Assembly: GCA_021464415.1 (NCBI GenBank)
Contig: CM038471.1
Span: 34,569,234-34,633,233, forward strand
DNA length: 64,000 nucleotides
Reading direction: 5' to 3'
Source: Lonicera japonica
Taxonomy: Eukaryota; Streptophyta; Magnoliopsida; Dipsacales; Caprifoliaceae
The stretch's first letter is position 1, and every line of letters starts with the position of its first letter. Shown piece after piece: positions 1 to 10,400 of the stretch. The position numbers were made by a program, and so were the translations under genes. The notes below the pieces were generated by a model. That model worked only from the letters and a program-made list of their open reading frames with translations, was not told the origin of the DNA and did no database searches.

Positions 1-438
1 TGCTATTACAAGAAAAGGTAAAGAAAGCAAGAAATCCTACAACTACTCCTATGAGCCGCCCTGCCAGTACTAGGCCTCGTCACCATCTTTAGAACGCGAA
101 GGCTTTCCAGTCTCCCACTTCTCCAACAGCCCGGGCTCTTCATCCCTGATCAATTGAAGGATGGTCAGAATATCTCATTTCTTCTCCAAAATCTTGGCCT
201 CGAGCTCGGGAGTCACACTCATATCAGAAGGGAGCTTGAGCCCCTCAAGGTTGTCAGGCTGTTGCAGGGCGAGCTCTTGGCACTTGAAGAAGTCCGTTAT
301 GAAGGCGTCACTATTTTTCCTAAGTGGCCCTCCTTGAGCACAGAAACCTTCTATGGCCCAGAGTTTGATGGCAGAAAGGGAGTCATTGAGCTCTTTTTTT
401 TCCTCATTGAGCTCTTTGTTCTCCTTCGTGAGCTCTTT

Positions 439-2404
439 TGTAACACCCCGTGTTCATGTTAGTGTTAAGTATGTTGTATTAGCTTCTCTATACTTATGTG
501 AGTGATCGTTTGGTGATTCGGGTGGTTCGAATCGATTTTGGTTGATAAATAAGAAGTTTTGGTCCTTCGTGGTATGTTAATTCTAGCTATCTTTGAGCTA
601 TTGTAATTTCTTTATTACTTACCCGATTAAGATTTTGTTTGAGCTAGGATATAGTATTTGTATCATTTTACAACTTTCGTGTTTTGGATGAAATCCAATT
701 CACACTCCTCATGGGTCAAAATAGGGCGCAAAGTAGGTCTATTGCAAAATTCTAGTCATTCGGTAACGCTTCGACAGAGCGCTGTCTTCGGTGAATTTTT
801 GGAAAAAATCTATCCATAATTTGGGAAAACTTACTCTTAGGAAGTTGTAGATCGTTGAATTACCTTTTTATGGACATAAAGATCACCTCAATTGGAGTTC
901 TGAATCAAAAGTTATGGCCAAAACAAAACAGTGCGCCAAAGCCCCAAAGTTATAGCGCGGACCGGTATGGCGTTTTTGGCATACTGGTCCGGCACCAAAT
1001 TTTTGGGAAATTTGTGCTCCGCGGACCGGTATTCGGTATTTGGCATACCGGTCTGCCAGTTAACTATTCCCACAGACTTAAGCTCATTTTTAAGCCATTT
1101 TTATACCCTTTTCACTTCAACTTCGTGCCAAACATTTTCACACTCCTCTTGAGAGTTCTAGAGGGCTCTAGAGAGAGAAAGAGAAAGATTTTTAAGCATT
1201 TCTCATCCCCGATCAAAGAATCAAAGCTTCAAATCAATTAAACATCATTCTTTTTCACTATTCATCATCTTCTACCCTGGTTCTTCGTTATGGGAGCTCA
1301 GGCATGAGCTTTGGCTACATGGGTTAGGGTTATACATCATTAATTCAAGGATATTGCTATGTTAGGAACGTGGTGACGCAAGAGCTTGAGTATTTCACTG
1401 AATGGAGCTTCAGATATAGCATGATGTCTATGGTTAAGGTATGGGAAGTATTTCGTATGCATTTCGTAAGCTCTAGAGCTATTCTTTGATATTCGTGTCT
1501 TTGTGTTCATCTTGTATTGCTTATTCATGGGCTCCGTAACATGTTTGTTGATATTGATTGGTATATGTGATGTGTTTGGCCTAAGTGCTTTGGTGATTGA
1601 TTGGTATATATTTAAGTACACCGACCGGGGATTTGCCAAGATCCAATAGCCCAACGTCCACGGAGAGGGCGTGGGTGAGGTGAGGCATGAATTGGTATGG
1701 TGGTACTTGGCATGTGGCCATTAGGAACGTGGTGACGCAAGAGCTTGAGTATTTCACTGAATGGAGCTTTAGATATAGCATGATGTCTATGGTTAAGGTA
1801 TGGGAAGTATTTCGTATGCATTTCGTAAGCTCTAGAGCTATTCTTTGATATTCGTATCTTTGTGTTCATCTTGTATTGCTTATTCATGGGCTCTGTAACA
1901 TGTTTATTGATATTGATTGGTATATGTGATGTGTTTGGCCTAAGTGCTTTGGTGATTGATTGGTATATATTTAAGTACACCGACTGGGGATTTGCCAAGA
2001 TCCAATAGCCCAACGTCCACGGAGAGGGCGTGGGTGAGGTGAGGCATGAATTGGTATGGTGGTACTTGGCATGTGGCCATGAGAGATCCGGGTATGAGGC
2101 CGTGTTTGATGTTTAATATGGTTATGTTTATGTGTGGGTAACTGTTGTCCTTGAATTGATTCCACGAATTTCATTTCATCCTCTGTATACGGTGTACTTC
2201 CCCATACATGTTTTTCATTTACAGGTGCTCGCGGTGAGGACGCGGGATGGGATAGTGCGAGCTCGTGGGAGAACTTTTGGGATTATTATAGTTTAGAGGT
2301 TGTAGAATTTGATTATGTTGTATTTTGGGAACTCTATTGTAATTAATGGGTAATTTGTATCCAATTTATTCATTTCTTATCCCCCCCAAGGGCGGGGCGT
2401 TACA
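439..2404. mobile_element. Solo LTR (Ty3/gypsy-like), 1,966 bp
   Basis: The sequence begins TGTAACACCCCG and ends CGGGGCGTTACA, an inverted repeat with one mismatch and the TG...CA termini of an LTR. It is flanked by the 5-bp direct repeat TCTTT (434-438 and 2405-2409). There is no internal domain, primer-binding site or second LTR, so it is best read as a solo LTR left by LTR-LTR recombination. TGTAACACCCC ends and long LTRs occur in plant chromovirus (Tekay/Del-like) elements; that assignment is inference. It interrupts the coiled-coil coding region of the minus-strand retroelement and is therefore younger than it. Confidence 0.8.
1362..2079. repeat. 359-bp direct tandem duplication inside the solo LTR
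   Basis: Two adjacent copies (1362-1720 and 1721-2079) begin TTAGGAACGTGGTGACGC and end CATGTGGCCA. By eye I count about five differences, all transitions (C/T or G/A), so the duplication is recent relative to most repeats in this window. Confidence 0.9.
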
Positions 2405-4689
2405 TCTTTGTTCGTTGTCTCCAGCTCAGAGATCTGCCCCTTCATGACTTCGTTGTGCTGGCGAGCAGAAGAAAGCTCCTTATTCCTTACTGCCAGTTGG
2501 CTCTGGAGCTCTTTGAGACTCCTAGTGGACTATTCTCTGCCTTGGTGTTCTAACTCAACCAACTTCAGGGCCTCCTCTTTACTTCTACGGTTGAGCTCGG
2601 CTTTGGTACGGACGAAGCTGATGTTGGCTTGGGTCTGGTCCTTTAGGGTGCTCAGCTGGGTGCGTAGACTTATTGCCTTAGCTAACATTTGCCTAGTCTG
2701 GGCCAGCATTTTCTTCTTGTCTTCCTCGGTAGCTGCCATATCTGACTTAGCCTTATTGAAAGCCTCTTGAGCTGCCGCCAGAGCTGGATTATTCGTACCC
2801 TCCTTAGGTAGGCGGAGGGTAGAATATAAAATGGTCTGGAAAAGAAAACAGTCAGAGAAGAGCTCGAAGAATGGAGGTGCGAAAAAAGAGGGACGAGGCA
2901 GCAATACTTACCCGACTCAGATAGTAGGCATAGTGATTAGCAAAATGGCCAAACCTTGCTTCTCTGGTGATCTGGAACATCCCCTCACCTAAAGGGGGCA
3001 GGGTGATGCCAGGAATAAAAAACTTTGACCCATCCCCACAAGATCTGGGAGTGGAGCTGGCAACACCTCCAAAGGTTAATTGACATTGAGCCTTCTCTGG
3101 GTTGAGCTCTCGGAGATCTTCATCATTAGATACTACCTATTTGTATGCAATCCTGGTGGGTGAGGCCTTTTTTGGAGAAGAAGGCAGCACAACCTCATCA
3201 TTGACATCTTCAATCCTATTGAGCTTGACCCCCTACGAGCCCAGAGGAGGGAGGGCATCAGCGGGGCTCGTCATCAGGTCAACAAACGAGCTGACAACAC
3301 CCCTCTAGCCTGGGCCCAGTTTTGAAGCTGAAGTCTCCTCACTCGTCTTGGATTTCTTCACCTGAGGACCTCTTTGGAGGGTTCTCTTCCGTTTGCTCAC
3401 CAGTCTTGGGTTAATGGCCAGAGGCAGATCTGTAACACATAAATATGGACATCAGGATAAATGGAAAAAGCTTTACTCGCACATTGATAAAGGAGCTTGA
3501 CAGAGAAGAACTTACTTAAAGGTGGGAAGGGAACCTATCGTAGAGGAAGGACATTGGTAGCTTGTTTGGACTTCTTCCTTTGAAGCCCTCCCTCCTCATT
3601 TTCCTCCTTTTTGTCCTCTTCCACCTCTTTGGTGGCGGAAGGAGCTGTTGACGTGTCCTTGGAAGACTTGGTATCGGTGGTGGAGAGGTCTTTTTCGAAA
3701 AGCACTGCGAAGGGCCTATTCAGCTCGAGCTCCTCCATAGTAGAGATAGCCTCATTCATGCCTGCGAGTTTGGGACCCAGACCAAAATGCTAGAGAATCT
3801 CAGGGGCCGTGATCTCTGCATAATGCTTGAGAGTGAATCTCTTGGCATCTTATATCTGAGGAGAGGATATCAAAGTAGGTCTTTTATCTTTCACTGTAAA
3901 AAACAAAATGTAGAGTGACGAATTAACTTGGATTTTATGCTAAAAGGCGATAAAAGAGAACCGAATAGTGAACATTTACAAATGGTGCTGGGTTCAGTAT
4001 ACCAGGTCTTTAGGTCGGCCATACTGGGGCAGTCGACATCGTGCTCCCAGCCTGTCCGAGAAATGTAGAATAACATTTTCTTCTAGTTGTGGACGCTGCT
4101 GAGCAGGTTTAGAATGAGTTTAGAAGCTCATCACCTGCTCAGACAGCTCAGTATACCTTGATTCCTACTTCCTTTGTCTTTCATTTGGTAGACTGAGGAA
4201 CTCTTCTACATATACCTTATGGCTCCTGGCAGATATGGGCCTGAAAATCAGTTTAAGACCTATTAGGCAGCTCAACATGTTCGGTGAGAGCTAAGCGGGA
4301 GCTAGGTCGAAGGTCGCGAGTAACTCTTCGAGGTAGTCATCCATGGGAAACCGTAGCCCGCGCTCGAAGGTGGACTGATAAAAATAGACCTCCCCAGGTC
4401 TGTAGTAACATGCTCTTTCCTCTGCGTCGGGAGCCCTAAATATAATGTTAGCGGGAATATGGTATCTATCTCTAAACGTTGGGATATCATCCGCAGAGAA
4501 GGTAGAAGGAATGGAAAACGCCGCCAAAAGAGCTAATGTTTACCGAATATTCCCTGACGACCTTCTCAAAGGATCCGACTGTGGGTGGAACGAAAATGAC
4601 GGCGATTCGCTCATTACTATCCATAATAGTGATGGTCCTGTGGCAGGGAGCGGCAGCCGGAGTTGCGCTTGAAGAAGAGCCCACATCCC

Positions 4690-6179
4690 TTTAGGGATGG
4701 ACCTTGAGGTTTTGCCCTTGGTTCGTTAGGTGTTCCATCTGATTAGCTATGGTTTGAAGAGGAGTTGAATGTGTGATTTGATGAACTGAATTGAGAAGAT
4801 CCTCTAAAGGAACGCTCAAGAATCACCTAAAAGAGTTTTTTAACGAACCTTCGTAAGCCAAAACAGATGGAGAATAAATTCTTTAAAGACTATGAGCTCT
4901 AAGGGTGCTTAGGGTTTAAGAAAGATGAGGTGAAAATTCTGTTAAATCCAAAAGGTTTATATAAGGTGTGTGGGAGACGCTAGTTGTCCACTCAAAGCCT
5001 TAACTGTCCACTCACAACCCCACTACGCCACATTTGCACGTCCTCCAAGAAAAATAGAACTGACACAAACGATTTTTCCAAAAGGGTAATTGTCCCTTAA
5101 ATGGGCCCTAAAATATTGAAATAATGGGCACATGGGATCTGTGAGTTCAAGTTTGATGCCACCAAAAATCGGCGGACGTTCACATCACGGGAAGCTTCGC
5201 TATCAGAGTTCAGAGCTCCATCAGACCTCCGATAGAAGTTTATCCTCCCAAGTCAGCTCTTTTAAGCTAAATGACAAGGATAGAGGAAATTGATGGGGAA
5301 AATAACTGAATTATTCTGACCCACCAACCACATGAGGACACGTGGCAGTCCACGTCAGTAGCCTAACATACCAGAAAGAGGAGAACTCTAGGAGCTCATC
5401 TTAAGCATTACACGAGCTTTAGAGCCCCCTAGAGGTTCATACAATAGGCCTGAGAATTGTTTTTGTACCGCAAGTGATGAAGCTTGTGAACCAGAGCTCT
5501 TTCGGTGAGCTCTAGAGCTCTTTCCTAGACAGCCATGGCAGAGCAGGTGACAATCAGTATGGGCGACTGCTGCCAACACCCCTGACGCTATAGAAGCTCC
5601 CTCAAACTTCATTAAATGCAAATCAACTTCATTTAATGCACCGGAATCCATGGAGAAACAAGGTCAGAATGGGTGGAGTTCAGGGTCCGGCTTTGGACCT
5701 TCTCTAAGAGCTCTGCCATACTCCACCCCTCTGTCATATATATACATGAAGCATTTACTTCCCTCAACAGGGAAGTTTAACAAAAATCCAAGCCAGCAAC
5801 AATTAGAGAATGAGGAGAATATTCACGCATTCATGGCAAGAAAGGTATATGAGAGAGAGCTCGATAGCCTGCCTTAGAGCTCCCAAGTTAGAGAGATTAA
5901 ATTATGAGTGTCCCAATCCATTTCTCCTTGTAATATTGTAATAGATTAGCTCCAGAGATAGTGTTAACTTGTAACACGTACCTGTTCATTGTAATACGAA
6001 GCTACCCGAGTTTCGAGCTCTATTTCGCAGGGGAGCATTAACCCGTATCTTCATATGAGGCCAACCTCCTCTATACATCTTTGACTTTGTTGGTTTGTAG
6101 CATTTATTATCTCTATCATCTAAACCATTTATTTGACTGTGTGATTTAAACTGCCATCGACTAGTTTTACGCACCAACA
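4690..6179 (-). other. Leader/LTR-like DNA without a supported gene
   Basis: This stretch lies between the decayed minus-strand protein frame and the presumed LTR start at 6179. Short frames occur on both strands but none has a recognisable domain. The minus-strand motif TTTTTGGTGGCATC near 5160 could mark the LTR end and primer-binding site, but it does not clearly match a tRNA, so I do not call one. Confidence 0.3.
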
Positions 6180-7025
6180 TTAACTAAAGCTATATCTTTT
6201 GACACCTTTTGTCAAAAATATTTTCATGGGACAAGTACGTACAAAATACAACCTTTCTGTCCGAAATCTTTATTAATTCGATAGCCATAATTTATATATA
6301 ACTTAATCTTTATAATTATATACAATAATAAATCTCATATAAATTTTAATGATTCAACATAAAGTGCATCTGCTACCAATTGTTGGAAATAATCCTTAAA
6401 ATCAACATGTCAAATTATCAAGATTTTAATTAAAATACTTAAACCACGTATCTGGATCCTTGATAAGACATATGCAGAAGTGCAAGAATCAATCACAATT
6501 GAGTACGGATCGAGCGAGTACATAGCATTCTTCAACCAAATCGCTTTAGTTTCTTAATAGGAATTTTGGTTCTCTTCTAGATGGGAAGAATAGAGTACTA
6601 TTTTGATTTGGTGTATTAAGAACCATAACGCTAATATCTACTTTATATACAGGCTAGTCAGAGTTCCCATAAAACCCTAACCAACCTACCTATATAAAGT
6701 TTCTACACATTTGGTCCACATTTATTTAAATAATTCACGAGCTTAACTAAAAATTAATTAAATTATTAAAATCTAGTCCATTAATTTAAATAGTAAATAT
6801 AATTATAATATTATAATATATTTCCTATATAAATTAAAAAATATAAATTATCTAACAAGGATACGTTGAATTGACCGCGTTTAATCCCGCATCAGTCATT
6901 TAGTCTAGTACGTATCAGCAATTCAGCATTCAATATTCAGGAAAAGTAAAGAGAGTTAGATATCTAGAGAGTTTACTTAATCTACAAGATTAAATTGAAA
7001 CTCTCGAAACATTCAACAAATAATC
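6180..7025 (+). promoter_or_regulatory. 5' flank and candidate core promoter of the ankyrin-PGG gene
   Basis: AT-rich sequence without a long frame precedes the start codon at 7026. TATATAAAG at 6691-6699 is a plausible TATA box about 330 bp upstream of the ATG. No transcript evidence is available, so the transcription start and the presence of a 5' UTR intron are unknown. Confidence 0.3.
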
Positions 7026-7425
7026 ATGTCTTTTCCTTCTTCATCATCATCTCCCAGCCTATACCCATTAAACCCATCAGATGTAAATGTGGAGGAGTTT
7101 GTTACAGTGAAGCTCTGTGAAAAAAACTACTTTACGTGGAGATCAATGATGTTTAGTCTCATTCAGATTTATGATTTGCTTCGTTTCGCTATAGACAAGA
7201 CTACCACGGAGGAGGAAGAGGAGGAAAAGAAACTCGAGGATTGGAAAAGAACAGATGGGCTTTTGAGAGGATGGATTAGAGCCACTATCAACGAAAATTT
7301 GCTTGTCCTTTTGGAGCATTCAAAAACAACTAGAGAAGATTTTGATACGCTAAAAAAATGCTTAACTCAACCATTCCAACAAGGATTTCGCTTAACTCAA
7401 CTTTTCCAACAAGGATTTAACAAAG
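7026..7425 (+). CDS. Exon 1: copia gag-like N-terminal domain
   Basis: The frame opens at ATG 7026 after an in-frame Ser-rich start. It contains the features of a plant copia Gag N-terminus (UBN2/Retrotran_gag_3 type): FVTVKLCEKNYFTWRSMM, then a Glu-rich linker, LEDWKRTDGLLRGWI, and a TLKKCLT helix where the family usually has a Trp-Asp-Leu pattern. The donor is AAAG|GTAAAA at 7425/7426, leaving phase 1, which fits exon 2. A 30-bp direct duplication near the end (about 7363-7420) repeats a 10-residue Leu-Thr-Gln...Gly-Phe unit. It may be an exonised old copia gag fused to the ankyrin gene. No zinc knuckle or pol follows. Confidence 0.6.
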
Positions 7426-10400
7426 GTAAAATATATATATACACTAATTTTGGTAAAAATATATATATATATATATATTAGGGTATACCCATGCCATCTC
7501 GCACGGTAAATTAAATAAGAACGGATAATAAGATAAAAATGAGTAACGTGTGATGAATCTAAATCAATAAACTTAGGTTCAATATATTTTCATGCTAGAA
7601 AAACTAAAAGTAAATTGAATTGGACTGACTTATTTTAAATTTTTAAAGAATCTTTTAATCAATTTTTTTGATCTTTTTTTATCTTGGCAAAATAAATTTT
7701 TAACAAATTAAACTCAAGGCCATATGTGAAAATAATTCAATTACGTCCGTTGGTATGATTTAAAAATAGTTAAAAAATTTGACTGATATATTGTGAACAC
7801 TCCTAAAAATGACATATTAAGATGATCAATAATGTACGAACACATAAGTACGTCCTTAAATGTTATTCAATAATTTTTATTATTTTTTTTACATAATTCT
7901 ATAGTCATGATGGATTTTGTTTAATTGATTTTGATTAGTAGATTTTAAATATTAAATTTTGAATTTTTATTTTAAGTTATGACATTTTTAATGTAGAAAA
8001 AATGATTGATATGTGATAGTTAATTGTGTGTATATTATTGGTGTTATTGTTACTCAATAATTTTTCTTATTATTTTTTTACATAATTCTATAATCATGAT
8101 GGATCTTGTTTAATTAATCATGATTAGTAAATTTAAATATTAAATTCATAATTATGTAGTCATGATGGATCTTGTTTAATTGATCTTGATTAGCAGATTT
8201 AAATATTATTTTTTTATGAAATTTCTTGATTAGTATATTTTAAATATTAAATTTTGGATTTTTTTATTTTAAGTTGTGGCATTTTTAATGTAAAAATATT
8301 TATTGGTGTGTGATAGTTTACTTTGTGTATATTATTGGTGTTAAATGTTACTTAATAATTTTTAATTTATTTTTACATAATTTTATAGTCATAATGGATC
8401 TTGTTTAATTGATCTTGATTAGTAAATTTTAAATATTAAAATTTTATTAAATTTTGAATTTTAAGTTATGGCATTTTTAATATAGAAAAAATTATTAGTG
8501 TGTGAGAATTTATTGTGTGTATTTTATTGGTGTGAGTGTTTTAATTTTGATGTGACATCTTGATGTGTGTATAAAACTCATCCAAGGGTGTAGAGTTAAT
8601 AAACACCATAACATGCATATTTTCAACCATTAGTTAAAATAATTTTTGAAAATAAATTTAGTCAAATTTAATGTTTTATCATATAGATACACTAATTTTG
8701 GTGAAATATATATACACAAATTTTTCACAAATTTTTAACAACAAATATTTCTTTTGAAGCACAAAAAGTAAAATAAAGAGACCTTTCACAAAATTTAAGG
8801 TAAACATAGACACAGATGTTACCGGTGCGATCCCAGCCAGCAACTGGGAGGTGAGTGAAGAGTTTAAAACTCATTGAGTCATTGTTGACCATTCAAAAAT
8901 ATCCTAATAGTTATAGTTAAAATATATATTATAAAGTTAGACTTAGCATGAGTAATTAGTAAAATTGACCATAAAGTTTGACTTAAATCTCCGGTTTGTT
9001 CCTAATCTTTAATTTTCGGTTGAAACATTCTTACGGTTTTTAATTTTGGTTGAACCATCCTTAAAGTTTATAGTTTCAGTCTAAACATCTTTAAAATTTC
9101 TAATTTCAGTTGAAATATCCAAAAATGTTTTTAAGATTGGCTCGTGACAATCACTCGCATTTTTTATCCATCTTTTTAATGTGGCATATAGTTTTGAACG
9201 AGTGTGGGAAAATTAGAAACTTTTAAGGATGCTTTAGCTGAAAATTGAACTTTAAGAATGAGCGAGAGATTCGGGTCAAACTTTAGGGGTTATTTTTGCT
9301 AATTACCCACACTTAGGTACTAGCTAAAACACATGGGGTGTTAGAAGAGTTGGAATGGTTCTGCTTCCATATTTGATTTACGTTAATCCTATTATCTTTC
9401 CCCTCTCTTTGTGGTTGATGATTCTTATTTCTTGAACTTGATACCTTTTAATTATATGATGTGAGACATGTCAACGGATCAGACGTGGACCATATCATAC
9501 TGCATTCAAATTTGATTCAATTGACAACATACCGAATCCGATCCAATTTGTGAATATGATGGATAAACAAAATATTGATCAGATATGGACTGGATATTAC
9601 AATACTAAAAGAGGAATTAATTTAAGATAAAAATTATTGTGAAAGTTATTTAAAAATAATGCATTTATGGACTACTTTTTTTTTGTTAATTATCACATGA
9701 TAGTGCAAAACAGAGCCGCAAGGGATAATAGTGCAAGTACATACCTGCCACTAATGAAAGCTGCACTTAATGGTGACTGGGAGAAAGCTAGAGTCTTCTT
9801 AGAAGAAGAACCAGAGGCTGTAAGGGCAATCATCGGGGGAACTTACGAAACAGCATTCATGGTAGCGGCTAGATCAGTGCAGCGAATTAATTTCCTGAGA
9901 AAACTAGTGGATAAGTTGACACCAGTCGATCTGGCTATGGTTGGTTACAAGGGGAGAACATCCCTTCACATAGCTGCAATGTCGGGTAACGTTGAGGCCG
10001 CAAAGTTATTGGTAGAAAAAAATCCACAGCTGCCTAATATTGGGAATGTGCTTTCCCAAGTACCTCTACTTGCGGCTGCCTTAAGAGGCAAAAGAGAATG
10101 GTTCTTTACTTATTACCAATTACAAAAGATAATTCAATTACCCAACCCTTTCGGAATAGACGAGGTTCTTGGTTCGTACATGGCTTGATAACTAGTGGAT
10201 TTTACGGTGAGTAGAACTTCTGTATATTTTCCTCTTGCAAAAGACAGATTAATTAAAAGAAATTTTTTTTTTTACCAATTGGGCAGCCCTTTCTCGCACG
10301 GCTTTGTTTCTGGGGGCTCACGACCAGCTTCCCAGGGGGTCACCAATCCTGGGATTGCTCTATCTCACTACTCGCTTAACTTCGGAGTTCTTATTGGATC

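Larger units (their letters stand above)
70..4684 (-). pseudogene. Transposase_28-domain retroelement protein, decayed and split by a solo LTR
   Basis: The frame appears to begin at the minus-strand ATG at 4684, shifts frame near 4527, and runs into a conserved block (FYQSTFERGLRFPMDDYLEE, then LATFDLAPA) typical of Pfam Transposase_28 (putative gypsy-type transposon). At 4291-4293 a TAG stands where the family has Gln, consistent with CAG to TAG. Downstream pieces include a Lys/Glu-rich stretch (3759-3535), a Lys/Gln-rich coiled coil (2904-2530) and a Lys-Glu-Leu-rich coiled coil (438-190), ending at a stop at 70-72 after another in-frame TGA near 168. Introns probably separate some pieces, for example a GGGTAAGT donor near 2911. 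If the 439-2404 insertion and one copy of its 5-bp duplication are ignored, the coiled coil reads through in frame. The protein's role is unknown. Confidence 0.6.
1..6179 (-). mobile_element. Reverse-oriented LTR retroelement, truncated by window start
   Basis: Read on the minus strand, this block starts at 6179 with TGTTGGTGCGTAAAACTAG, which looks like the TG start of an LTR. About 1.5 kb of sequence without a long frame follows, then a decayed protein frame (4684 to 70). The coding part carries a Transposase_28-like domain, a family found in extra frames of plant Ty3/gypsy elements. No reverse transcriptase or integrase is visible, so this is a non-autonomous or partial element, and its other LTR would lie left of the window. 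The LTR/leader boundary near 5170 is a guess. A solo LTR of a different family is inserted at 439-2404. Confidence 0.6.

Noticed and set aside
154..462. Plus-strand 102-codon frame
   Set aside because: It is the complement of the Glu/Lys-rich coiled coil on the minus strand, which reads better and rejoins across the solo LTR.
7026..7481. Exon 1 as a free-standing copia gag fragment
   Set aside because: It has no LTR, zinc knuckle or pol nearby, is free of stops, and its donor phase fits the ankyrin exon; I keep the alternative open in the confidence.
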